A model generated the notes under the pieces. It did no database searches. It saw only the letters and a list, made by a program, of their open reading frames with translations, and was not told the origin of the DNA. DNA of 13,015 nucleotides from Micavibrio_A sp035759665 (GTDB lineage Bacteria; Pseudomonadota; Alphaproteobacteria; Micavibrionales; Micavibrionaceae): NCBI GenBank assembly GCA_035759665.1, contig DASTUM010000122.1, forward strand, positions 1 through 13,015. The letters are read 5' to 3'. A program made the position numbers and the translations under genes. Shown here piece by piece: positions 1-5,989 of this stretch. Positions within the stretch are counted from its first letter, which is position 1. Every line of letters begins with the position of its first letter.

Positions 1-343
1 CGAAGCGCTTCGTCATCGTTTCCCCGGACGCCACAAACGAACATATCGCCGCCGCATACGGCATCCGCTTTCTGAAGAAAGCTATAACCCCCGATAATTA
101 CCGCGATCTGTTGACGCCGCTGCTCACCGAAGGCGGCGGGCGCTGGAAAACCCGCAAGAGGGGATCGTGGAGACGGAGGAGATGGACCATGCCCGCTGCC
201 TCGAAATCCAGAAACCTTATTTGGGGCCGGTGGAGGGCCACTATACGGGCTGGCATCCGCTCCGCGACCGCAGCCAGCTTTACGCCGACGACATCGACAA
301 ATCCGATCCGTGGCAATTCAAGAATGTGCTTGTGAGGGTATAG
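1..343 (+). CDS. Partial, apparently frameshifted gene; receiver-like fragment plus out-of-frame tail
   Basis: The gene enters from the left edge. Reading from base 3, about 48 residues look like the last third of a response-regulator receiver domain: a hydrophobic strand (RFVIVSP), a helix, then GIRFLKKAITPDNYRDLL, where the KK would hold the invariant lysine and the usual following proline is Ala. Past about base 147 this frame turns Arg-rich and stops at 333-335. The frame one base back becomes protein-like instead (EGIVETEEMDHARCLEI, then GHYTGWHPLRDRSQLYADD) and runs to TAG at 341-343. Joining the frames near the A4 run (147-150) or G4 run (160-163) gives one plausible protein, so a frameshift or base-call error is likely. 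Alternatively the tail is a separate 53-aa ORF from ATG 182, behind GGAG-rich sequence. The receiver identity is a pattern-based guess. Confidence 0.4.
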
Positions 344-358
344 GAATCCGCGAAGCTA

Positions 359-380
359 CCCGCTGCGGCGGGGATTTTTT
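359..380 (+). terminator. Rho-independent terminator of the partial gene
   Basis: A 5-bp GC stem (CCCGC at 359-363, GCGGG at 368-372, loop TGCG) is followed by GA and six T (375-380), 15 bases after the TAG at 341-343. The T tract runs into the stop codon (379-381) of the convergent minus-strand gene, so the two transcription units meet tail to tail. No T-tailed hairpin is seen for the minus strand. Confidence 0.5.
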
Positions 381-2784
381 ATGGCGCGGATGACAGGCTT
401 CCGGCGCTGTCGATCGTGCTGTCGGCGCGGCTGCGGGTGATCTGCCCGACCTCGGCGGCTGTGAGCGCACTGTTGTAAATGCGCACATCGTCGAATTTAC
501 CGTCAAGATAATCCGAAAAGGCCGGATTGTTGGTAATTGTCCTGCCGATGGCGATAGATTCGTTCGTGTCGTGCAGGGTCGCCGGAATTGTTCCACCGAA
601 ACTTCCCGCCACCTGTACGCCGTCCTTATAGACTTTGAGCCTGTCCGCATTGCCCGCGCCTGCGCCGTCATAGACGAAAGTGATATTCGTCCATGTTCCC
701 GCGCTCAGATCCAGGTTCGATGTTTCGAAGTAATTATTGCCGGCATCGACAGGCGCCTCGGCGACGAAGAAATACAATTCGTCCCCGGCAGGGGTTGCGC
801 GCACGGCCCAGCTCGACGCTTTCGTTACAGTGTCTTCCTCCCACTTCATGATGTGGCCGTCCTTTGCCTGAACGGTGTCGGGGTTGACCCAGTAAGATAC
901 GGTCAGCTTGTTGCCCGTATCGGCTTCGTCAAAATCCGGAATGGTGATGTAATCGGAATCGGCGCGGTCGAAACTGACCGCCCCGTTGTTGAGGCCCGCC
1001 GGGTCGAGCGTGGGGCTGAATACGAAAGTTCCGGTGTGCGCGCCGATACGGCTGGCGATCGTGGTGCCGGATGTTTCGTCGAGCAGCCAGTGCCCGACGA
1101 GCATGTTGTCCAGCGGCGATCCGAAATAGACCTGATCGGCCTGCGGCCCGCCCGCCTGTCCCCACCAGTTGCCGGCGGCGCTCAGCTGCCGCCCATCGTA
1201 ATCGATGGTAAGATCTTCAAGCCCGTTGCCGGTTATGACGTTGCTGCCCGCTGATTGCAAAGTTCCGCCGCCGAGATCGACATCGAAGGTGCCGTTCGTG
1301 TCGTCGTAAACGCTGATCCCGTGGAGCGTGTTGCCGGTGGTTATGGCCTGTTCGATGGACGCGCCGACCGCGCCACCATTGGCACCATGCACGTAAATAC
1401 CCGTCCTGTTTCCGGTGGCCGTTATGTTTGAAATCTTGACGTCGGTTGCGCTGGCGCCGCCGCCATCGGCCACGACGGCGATACCGTAACGGTCGGCGGA
1501 ATCGACGGTGACGCCGCGCACGCTCACCTTGTCCGCTGTGATTGTGATACCGTCGCCGTCAGGCGTGGAATTGGTGATGACGGGCGCAGATCCCCCGGCG
1601 GCGACCAGCAGACTGTTCGGAACCGCGGTGCCGGTTACCCTGTAATTCGTACTGTCGACATAGAGCGGCGCTCCGGATCCATGCAGCGTCAACCCGCTTC
1701 GGGCAAGCGCAATGCCGGTATCCTGATTGAGCGTCGTTCCGTTTCCGCGGTGCACGTAAATCATATCGTTGTCGATCGCGGCGGCTTCCGCATCCTGCAG
1801 GCTGTTGAACGGCGCTTCCCACGACCCGTTGCCGCCGCCTGCCGCTCCGTTATCGACGTGAAGAATCCGCTGGTCGGAATTTGTCTCTCCGTTAACGACG
1901 GCAATCCGTCTTGCCGGCCCGCCGCTGCTGCCCGTTGTGGCTGTTCCCGTCACGATGTCGATATCGCGCTCGGGGCTTTCGTCGAGGCGCCCGCGTAATC
2001 CGTCTTCGCGGACGCTTTTCTTGTTGCCGAAAGGAAACCGGATCGTGGCTTCGAGAAACCCTTGCGATCCGCGCTCATCGTCTTTTTGAAACCGCGCGCC
2101 GACCTGGACATCGGATGTGATATCTAAGGTCAAACGCGTTCGCCAACCGGATATTTCTTCGGAATGATCGCCGCTGAAATAATAACCGCCCGTGTAAAAA
2201 CGGATGCTTTCGATATGGTCTTGCAGCACGGGAATGGTAAATCCCACTTCGCCGTCGAAGCCGTCCATGACTTCCTCAACCACCATTTGTCCCCCAGGGG
2301 TCAGGTCGATGAAAATTCCGTTGCCCGAAAAGAAGGGGGAGCTGACCGTTTCAGTGCCCGCGCGCGATCCGGATTTTTTGGGGTCGGACAGCCCAAAATA
2401 TGTATTGAATCTCAAATCGATGACGTCGCCCAACCATTCCGCGCCAAACGTGCCCTGATGAAAATGACTGCCGCGTTCGCTGATCCGGCGGTCGAACCAT
2501 CCGTTCACGCCGCCGATCCCTTCGCCCAGTATGGGCAGGTCCAGAACATGGCGGTAGCCGAGGCCCAGATTGCCTTCCCGGTTGTCCTGATCGTCCCCCA
2601 TCAAGCGCAGATCGGTATAGAGAACGTCATCGTCGCCCTGTGTGATCGGCGCCCAGAATTCGGTCATGAGGATGGAGCGCTCGTGCCCATAACGCCAGTT
2701 CGTTTCCGCGCGCCCTTTTAATGGCTCGGCGTAAACAGGGCCTGCAATGCAGACCAGGGATGTGAACAACAACAATTTCTTCAT
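379..2784 (-). CDS. Inverse autotransporter-like surface protein: beta-barrel, beta-helix and LamG lectin domain
   Basis: This 801-residue protein is probably an outer-membrane adhesin. Residues 1-19 form a Sec signal peptide (MKK, hydrophobic core, cleavage after VYA). Residues about 20-252 match the intimin/invasin-type inverse autotransporter barrel: NLGLGYRHV, GVNGWFDRR, GAEWLGDVIDLRFNTYFGLSD, then a last strand ending EATIRFPFG. Residues about 306-560 look like a right-handed beta-helix, opening with HVDNGAAGGGNGSWEAPFNSL, continuing through NRTGIYV and TGNTLHGISV rungs, and ending at an NWWG motif (539-542). Residues about 561-784 are a LamG/concanavalin-like jelly roll with the hallmark LDGKFDDVRIYNSALTAAEV. 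In the family the N-terminal barrel anchors the protein and the C-terminal part is displayed outside. Well-known members display Ig-like repeats, so this passenger is unusual. The ATG has only a weak Shine-Dalgarno. Ligand and role are unknown. Confidence 0.85.
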   Translation of the reverse strand: MKKLLLFTSLVCIAGPVYAEPLKGRAETNWRYGHERSILMTEFWAPITQGDDDVLYTDLRLMGDDQDNREGNLGLGYRHVLDLPILGEGIGGVNGWFDRRISERGSHFHQGTFGAEWLGDVIDLRFNTYFGLSDPKKSGSRAGTETVSSPFFSGNGIFIDLTPGGQMVVEEVMDGFDGEVGFTIPVLQDHIESIRFYTGGYYFSGDHSEEISGWRTRLTLDITSDVQVGARFQKDDERGSQGFLEATIRFPFGNKKSVREDGLRGRLDESPERDIDIVTGTATTGSSGGPARRIAVVNGETNSDQRILHVDNGAAGGGNGSWEAPFNSLQDAEAAAIDNDMIYVHRGNGTTLNQDTGIALARSGLTLHGSGAPLYVDSTNYRVTGTAVPNSLLVAAGGSAPVITNSTPDGDGITITADKVSVRGVTVDSADRYGIAVVADGGGASATDVKISNITATGNRTGIYVHGANGGAVGASIEQAITTGNTLHGISVYDDTNGTFDVDLGGGTLQSAGSNVITGNGLEDLTIDYDGRQLSAAGNWWGQAGGPQADQVYFGSPLDNMLVGHWLLDETSGTTIASRIGAHTGTFVFSPTLDPAGLNNGAVSFDRADSDYITIPDFDEADTGNKLTVSYWVNPDTVQAKDGHIMKWEEDTVTKASSWAVRATPAGDELYFFVAEAPVDAGNNYFETSNLDLSAGTWTNITFVYDGAGAGNADRLKVYKDGVQVAGSFGGTIPATLHDTNESIAIGRTITNNPAFSDYLDGKFDDVRIYNSALTAAEVGQITRSRADSTIDSAGSLSSAP

Positions 2785-2895
2785 AACTGGCGGAAATGCG
2801 AAGGGACGGTATTATGCGGGGCGGGAACACAATGCCCTTGTATGTCTATGGTAAACGCATGGCCGGAAAATACAACCCACAAGCCCTTGTTCTAT

Positions 2896-2924
2896 ATTAT
2901 ATAAGCCTAATTATAGGGGGTAAG
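2896..2924 (-). promoter_or_regulatory. Possible promoter of the surface-protein gene
   Basis: On the minus strand a perfect TATAAT lies at 2896-2901, with CTTACC (weak -35, 3/6) 17 bases upstream at 2919-2924. A second minus-strand TATAAT sits at 2910-2915. Initiation near 2889 would give a leader of about 105 bases. AT-rich DNA gives such matches by chance, so this is tentative. Confidence 0.3.
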
Positions 2925-3007
2925 CGGCCGGGAGGGAGGCGACTTTTCATTTTTCGCTGGATTTTACCCGTGCTCTGGTCTAAATATCCATTATTCCCAC
3001 TAAGTTA

Positions 3008-3044
3008 AGAGACTTCGAAAGCCCCACAGGGCTCTACGAACTCT
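3008..3044 (+). promoter_or_regulatory. Interrupted stem-loop in the secE leader
   Basis: Three nested arms pair: AGAG (3008-3011) with CTCT (3041-3044), TTCG (3014-3017) with CGAA (3037-3040), and AGCCC (3020-3024) with GGGCT (3029-3033) around a CACA loop. That makes 13 base pairs with small internal loops. No T run follows; an A run does, so it is not a terminator on the plus strand. It could be a structured 5' leader of the secE-nusG mRNA; its function is unknown. Confidence 0.4.
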
Positions 3045-3080
3045 GGGAAAAAAAGAAACGAATTTAAAGGTAGAAGTTAG

Positions 3081-3272
3081 ATGGCCAACCCCGTCCGGTA
3101 TCTCAAGGAAGTCAAACAGGAAGCCCTGAAAGTCACCTGGCCTTCCCGTCAGGAAACGATAACCTCGACGATCGCCGTCCTCATCATGGTGGTGCTGGCG
3201 TCGCTCTTCCTCTACGTCTCCGACCAGATTCTGGCGTTCCTGGTCTCCCTCATTCTCGGCATTGGCGTTTAA
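3081..3272 (+). CDS. secE: Preprotein translocase subunit SecE
   Basis: SecE is the small membrane subunit that clamps SecY in the SecYEG channel for protein export. The 63-residue protein has the typical single-helix layout: an amphipathic N-terminal half with the family motif VTWPSRQET (18-26), then one membrane helix of about 27 residues (roughly 31-58) and a very short tail. The length is normal for single-spanning SecE outside the enterobacteria. AAAGG at 3066-3070, ten bases before the ATG, is the likely ribosome binding site. nusG follows after 17 bases, the conserved secE-nusG pair, so the two are probably co-transcribed. Confidence 0.96.
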   Translation: MANPVRYLKEVKQEALKVTWPSRQETITSTIAVLIMVVLASLFLYVSDQILAFLVSLILGIGV

Positions 3273-3289
3273 GCAAAAGGAATTTCATC

Positions 3290-3820
3290 ATGGCGATGCG
3301 TTGGTACGTACTGCACGTTTACTCCGGTTTTGAAAACAAGGTGGCCGAGGCCATCAAGGACAAGGCCAGGAAAAAAGGCCTCGAAGACAAGGTCGAGGAC
3401 ATCATGGTTCCCAAAGAGGAAGTGATCGAGATCAAGCGCGGCCAGAAGGTGAACACCGAACGCAAAGTATTCCCGGGCTATGTCCTCGCCAAGATCGACA
3501 TGAACGACGACGTCTGGCACATGATCAAGGACACGCCCAAGGTCACGGGCTTCCTCGGCGCTGCGAACAAGCCGGCCCCGATCTCGGAAAAAGAGGCCGC
3601 CCGCCTGATCCAGCAGCTGCAGGAAGGTGTCGAGCGTCCGAAATCCGCCATCAACTTCGATATCGGCGAAGACGTCAAAGTCGCCGAAGGCCCGTTCGCC
3701 GGCTTCAACGGCTCAGTCGAGGAAGTCGATGTCGAACGCTCGAAACTCAAGGTTTCGGTTTCGATCTTTGGCCGCGCCACTCCGGTCGAGCTGGAATTCG
3801 GCCAGGTTGAAAAAGTCTAA
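3290..3820 (+). CDS. nusG: Transcription termination/antitermination factor NusG
   Basis: NusG binds the clamp of RNA polymerase, reduces pausing, and links the polymerase to Rho or to the ribosomal protein S10. The 176-residue protein has the normal two-domain form. The N-terminal NGN domain (about 4-110) contains WYVLHVYSGFENKV and FPGYVL (61-66). The C-terminal KOW domain (about 127-175) contains VAEGPFAGFNG (131-141). The start at 3290 is backed by AAAAGGAA at 3275-3282; a second Met two codons later would put this site too far away. It lies 17 bases after secE and is closed by a strong terminator. Confidence 0.97.
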   Translation: MAMRWYVLHVYSGFENKVAEAIKDKARKKGLEDKVEDIMVPKEEVIEIKRGQKVNTERKVFPGYVLAKIDMNDDVWHMIKDTPKVTGFLGAANKPAPISEKEAARLIQQLQEGVERPKSAINFDIGEDVKVAEGPFAGFNGSVEEVDVERSKLKVSVSIFGRATPVELEFGQVEKV

Positions 3821-3833
3821 CCTCGAAATTTCC

Positions 3834-3864
3834 AAAAAGCCCCGCCGAAAGAGCGGGGCTTTTT
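3834..3864 (+). terminator. Rho-independent terminator after nusG
   Basis: A perfect GC stem, GCCCCGC (3839-3845) with GCGGGGC (3853-3859) around a 7-base loop, is extended by an A5/T5 pairing on either side. It ends the secE-nusG unit. The A and T runs make it potentially active in both directions. A near-identical stem follows rplA. Confidence 0.92.
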
Positions 3865-3943
3865 ATTGTGCCGCAGCAAAATATTTTCTGGCGGGATTCT
3901 CAAAAACACGCAAAAATCTTCCGTCAGTCTATAAGGAGATTCC

Positions 3944-4126
3944 ATGAGCAACGAATACACACAACAATCCAGCGGCATTTACAAAGATTCCTCGCCGCGC
4001 AAAAACATTATTCGCGCCGATGCCGTTACGAAAGTATTTCGGGACTCGGGCGTTGCCCTGACGAGCAGCGGGCGTTATGTCGATCTCGATCGTGTGCCGT
4101 ACGCAGCGCCCACCCCGCGCCTTTAA
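3944..4126 (+). CDS. Small uncharacterised protein, 60 aa
   Basis: I do not recognise a family. The evidence that it is a gene is a strong Shine-Dalgarno (AAGGAG, 3933-3938, five bases before the ATG) and its own terminator at 4147-4179. The product is polar, without a signal peptide or membrane segment. It is Ser/Thr-rich at the start, has a short mixed stretch in the middle (IIRADAVTKVFRDSGVAL), and ends with GRYVDLDRVPYAAPTPRL. Most of it looks disordered. The motif RYVD (residues 44-47) recurs in the next small gene, encoded by the same 12-mer. It sits between the secE-nusG and rplKA units. No clear promoter is seen, so it may depend on read-through from nusG. Confidence 0.6.
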   Translation: MSNEYTQQSSGIYKDSSPRKNIIRADAVTKVFRDSGVALTSSGRYVDLDRVPYAAPTPRL

Positions 4127-4146
4127 CGCAAACATGAAAACATCCG

Positions 4147-4179
4147 AAAAGCACGCGGCATTCTCGCGTGCTTTTTTTT
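4147..4179 (+). terminator. Rho-independent terminator after the 60-aa gene
   Basis: GCACGCG (4151-4157) pairs with CGCGTGC (4165-4171) around a 7-base loop, flanked by AAAA and followed by eight T (4172-4179). It lies 20 bases after the stop codon of the small gene and isolates it from the next one. Confidence 0.92.
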
Positions 4180-4189
4180 GCACCTGCGT

Positions 4190-4209
4190 TGCTGCAAGCG
4201 CGTGCAGCA
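4190..4209 (+). repeat. Short inverted repeat upstream of the 37-aa gene
   Basis: TGCTGCA (4190-4196) and TGCAGCA (4203-4209) form a perfect 7-bp stem with a 6-base loop, just past the terminator T run. No T tract follows. It lies upstream of the candidate promoter of the second small gene and could be a protein-binding site. Chance is possible. Confidence 0.35.
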
Positions 4210-4219
4210 CATGATTTTC

Positions 4220-4248
4220 TTGGCGATATTCCATCCCTGGAGTATTTT
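4220..4248 (+). promoter_or_regulatory. Candidate promoter of the 37-aa gene
   Basis: TTGGCG (4220-4225, 4/6) is followed after 17 bases by TATTTT (4243-4248, 4/6). Initiation near 4255 would give a leader of about 30 bases. GGAG and CTCC (4239-4242, 4254-4257) form a weak inverted repeat over the -10 region. A similar stretch (TTTTCTGGCG, 3884-3893) precedes the 60-aa gene but has no matching -10. Confidence 0.35.
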
Positions 4249-4285
4249 GAAATCTCCAAAAACCACCCAAGACGGAGCGACGCCG

Positions 4286-4399
4286 ATGACAACGAACGTT
4301 ACCATGCAAACGCCGCCGCCGCGTTATGTCGACACGACAGGGGCCAGCTTCAACGCGGCGACCACGGCCATTATTCGCAAACCCGCGAACAACAAATAA
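4286..4399 (+). CDS. Very small uncharacterised protein, 37 aa
   Basis: No family is recognised. The ATG at 4286 is preceded by GGAG at 4274-4277 with an 8-base gap, and a terminator follows 26 bases after the stop, which supports a real mini-gene. The same frame is open back to 4178, but that part overlaps the preceding terminator's T run and lacks a Shine-Dalgarno. The peptide is Thr/Pro-rich with no membrane segment. It has PPPRYVDTTG near the middle and a basic end (AIIRKPANNK). Its RYVD (residues 13-16) matches the upstream 60-aa protein in amino acids and bases. The two may be distant paralogues or share a binding motif; this is inference. Confidence 0.45.
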   Translation: MTTNVTMQTPPPRYVDTTGASFNAATTAIIRKPANNK

Positions 4400-4425
4400 C
4401 CGGACCCAGCCCATCCGTTATACAA

Positions 4426-4448
4426 AAAGCGCCCCTCGCGGGCGCTTT
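4426..4448 (+). terminator. Rho-independent terminator after the 37-aa gene
   Basis: GCGCCC (4429-4434) pairs with GGGCGC (4440-4445) around CTCGC, extended by AAA/TTT. The T tract is short and interrupted (TTTCATTTTG). The rplK promoter -35 box begins five bases later. Confidence 0.8.
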
Positions 4449-4452
4449 CATT

Positions 4453-4482
4453 TTGTCATTTAAGCTTGCGGCCGTTTATACT
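4453..4482 (+). promoter_or_regulatory. Promoter of the rplK-rplA operon
   Basis: TTGTCA (4453-4458, 5/6 match to the sigma70 -35) and TATACT (4477-4482, 5/6 match to the -10) are 18 bases apart. They lie directly after the preceding terminator, so a fresh transcript would start near 4489, about 300 bases upstream of rplK. Confidence 0.6.
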
Positions 4483-4488
4483 ATGCTA

Positions 4489-4787
4489 AAACAGCCATGT
4501 TTTTCGTAATGCATGTGAAGAAACTCAATGGATATTTCCGTCGCGGGGCAGGGGGACGACCGGTATCTGAGATGGGCCCTGGATCCCCAAAACTAACCTT
4601 TTTTCTTGCAATCGGTGGCCAAACCCCTTAATTGTCCGCCCGTTAAGGATTGTGGGAGGCTTACGGACGTTTCGAAAGTCCATGTTCCGGGCCGCACCAC
4701 AACCCTCGTTTTTACATCCGTCTTTCGGCTCGACGCTTTGCAACGCAAAGCAGATGACGGCGAAGGACAAACAAAAAAGAGGATACA
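4489..4787 (+). promoter_or_regulatory. Long structured leader of rplK-rplA, possible L1 control site
   Basis: This is a gene-free stretch of about 300 bases. It holds a long bulged stem-loop (4524-4571): CTCA/TGAG, GATA/TATC and CCGTCG/CGAC-c-GG arms pair around a G-rich 13-base loop. Competing arms are GTCCG (4634-4638) with CGGAC (4662-4666), and GGAC (4663-4666) with GTCC (4677-4680). A perfect 7-bp hairpin (4735-4751, GCTTTGC/GCAAAGC) lies 36 bases before the ATG. In other bacteria L1 represses this operon by binding the L11 leader, and its known sites are helices with an asymmetric bulge, as seen at 4524-4571. That link is inference. Confidence 0.45.
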
Positions 4788-5219
4788 ATGGCAAAGGAAA
4801 TTACCGGTCAAATCAAATTGATCGTTCCCGCCGGCTCCGCGAACCCGTCGCCGCCTATCGGCCCGGCTCTCGGTCAGCACGGTGTGAACATCATGGAATT
4901 CTGCAAGGCGTTCAACGCCCAGACGGAAAAAATGGAAAAAGGCATGCCTCTTCCGGTCGTGATCACGGTTTACAAAGACCGTTCCTTCACGTTCATCATG
5001 AAGAAGGCGCCGAACACCTACTACATCAAGAAAGCGCTGAAGCTCCAGCAGGGTTCCAAGAACCCCGGCAAGGACATTATCGGCGCGATCAAGAAGTCGC
5101 AGATCCGCGAAATCGCCAAAGACAAAATGACGGACACGAACGCAAAAGACCTCGAAGGCGCATGCCGCATTCTCGAAGGCTCTGCGCGTTCGATGGGCCT
5201 CGAAGTAGTGGAGGGCTAA
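4788..5219 (+). CDS. rplK: 50S ribosomal protein L11 (uL11)
   Basis: uL11 forms the base of the GTPase-associated centre with 23S rRNA and is contacted by elongation and release factors. The 143-residue length is standard. The N-terminal domain has the invariant proline-rich SANPSPPIGPALGQHGVNIMEFCK segment (residues 17-40). The C-terminal rRNA-binding domain (about 72-143) includes KKAPNTYYIKKA and ends GSARSMGLEVVEG. AGAGGA (4778-4783), four bases before the ATG, is the ribosome binding site. rplA follows after 4 bases with its Shine-Dalgarno inside the end of rplK, so translation of the two is probably coupled. Confidence 0.98.
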   Translation: MAKEITGQIKLIVPAGSANPSPPIGPALGQHGVNIMEFCKAFNAQTEKMEKGMPLPVVITVYKDRSFTFIMKKAPNTYYIKKALKLQQGSKNPGKDIIGAIKKSQIREIAKDKMTDTNAKDLEGACRILEGSARSMGLEVVEG

Positions 5220-5223
5220 TCAC

Positions 5224-5922
5224 ATGGCTGCAAACACCAAAAAGAACAAGGCAATCGCCGCGAAAGTTGACCGCACGAAAGCCTACGCCATCGCCGAAGC
5301 CGTCAAGCTTTTGAAAGACTGCTCGAAAGACCGTAAATTCGATGAAACCATCGAAATTTCGTTCAATCTCGGCATCGATCCGAAATACGCCGACCAGCAA
5401 GTCCGCGGCGTCATCTCCCTGCCGAACGGCACGGGCGCCAAAGTCCGCGTGGCCGTCATCACGAAAGATGCCGCAAAGCAGGCTGACGCGAAAGCCGCCG
5501 GAGCTGACCTCGTCGGCGCCGAAGACCTGATCGAAACGATCAAGTCCGGCAAGATCGACTTCGATCGCTGCATCGCGACGCCCGACATGATGGGCCTCGT
5601 GGGACAGGTTGCGAAAGTCCTCGGCCCGAAAGGCCTGATGCCGAACCCGAAACTCGGCACGGTAACGCCTGATGTTAAAAAGGCCGTTACGGAAGCCAAG
5701 GCAGGCTCGATCGAAATCCGCGCTGAAAAGACGGGCATCGTCCAGGCCGGCATCGGCAAAGCCTCCTTCGACGAGAAGAAACTCGCCGAAAACATCGCTT
5801 TCATGATCGACGCGATCAACAAGGCGAAACCGGCGGGCGCCAAGGGCAACTATATGAAGAAAGTAACCCTTTCCTCGACAATGGGCCCCGGCCTCAGACT
5901 CGACCTCACGAAGGCCGCGTAG
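5224..5922 (+). CDS. rplA: 50S ribosomal protein L1 (uL1)
   Basis: uL1 is the protein of the L1 stalk, which guides deacylated tRNA out of the E site. It is also the usual translational repressor of its own operon. The 232-residue product has the normal length. The most conserved block is MGLVGQVAKVLGPKGLMPNP followed by KLGTVTPDVKKAV, in the middle domain, and the closing segment has LSSTMGPGLRLD. GGAGG near 5210, overlapping the end of rplK, is the ribosome binding site. A strong terminator lies 17 bases downstream. Confidence 0.98.
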   Translation: MAANTKKNKAIAAKVDRTKAYAIAEAVKLLKDCSKDRKFDETIEISFNLGIDPKYADQQVRGVISLPNGTGAKVRVAVITKDAAKQADAKAAGADLVGAEDLIETIKSGKIDFDRCIATPDMMGLVGQVAKVLGPKGLMPNPKLGTVTPDVKKAVTEAKAGSIEIRAEKTGIVQAGIGKASFDEKKLAENIAFMIDAINKAKPAGAKGNYMKKVTLSSTMGPGLRLDLTKAA

Positions 5923-5939
5923 TCTACAACGATAACAGG

Positions 5940-5968
5940 AAGCCCCGCTTCTTGCGGGGCTTTTTTTT
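5940..5968 (+). terminator. Rho-independent terminator after rplA
   Basis: AGCCCCGC (5941-5948) pairs with GCGGGGCT (5954-5961) around TTCTT, and eight T (5961-5968) follow. It is strong by eye, yet the ABC-F gene begins only 21 bases after it, so some read-through is likely needed. Confidence 0.92.
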
Positions 5969-5989
5969 GACCGCAACAAAAGACAGACA

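Larger units (their letters stand above)
2785..3080. other. Divergent intergenic spacer between surface-protein gene and secE
   Basis: This spacer of about 300 bases holds no convincing gene; the plus-strand ORF through 2796-3008 lacks a Shine-Dalgarno and reads as noise. It contains a strongly AT-rich patch (2887-2915), which may serve promoters for both directions, and a hairpin at 3008-3044 just upstream of secE. No tRNA-Trp or tuf gene, common neighbours of secE in other proteobacteria, is present. I see no clear plus-strand -35/-10 pair for secE. Confidence 0.6.

Noticed and set aside
571..1254. 227-codon plus-strand frame opposite the surface-protein gene
   Set aside because: The minus-strand frame shows clear beta-helix and LamG motifs; the plus frame has no domain and no Shine-Dalgarno.
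2796..3008. 70-codon plus-strand ORF upstream of secE
   Set aside because: It has no Shine-Dalgarno, passes through the AT-rich promoter-like patch, and its product has no recognisable features.
3008..3044. A tRNA (such as tRNA-Trp) before secE
   Set aside because: The region folds into one interrupted hairpin only; there are no cloverleaf arms, no GTTCGAN T-loop and no CCA end.
5089..5979. 296-codon minus-strand frame over rplA
   Set aside because: It is antisense to a fully conserved L1 gene and runs through the rplA terminator; composition is typical of a shadow frame.
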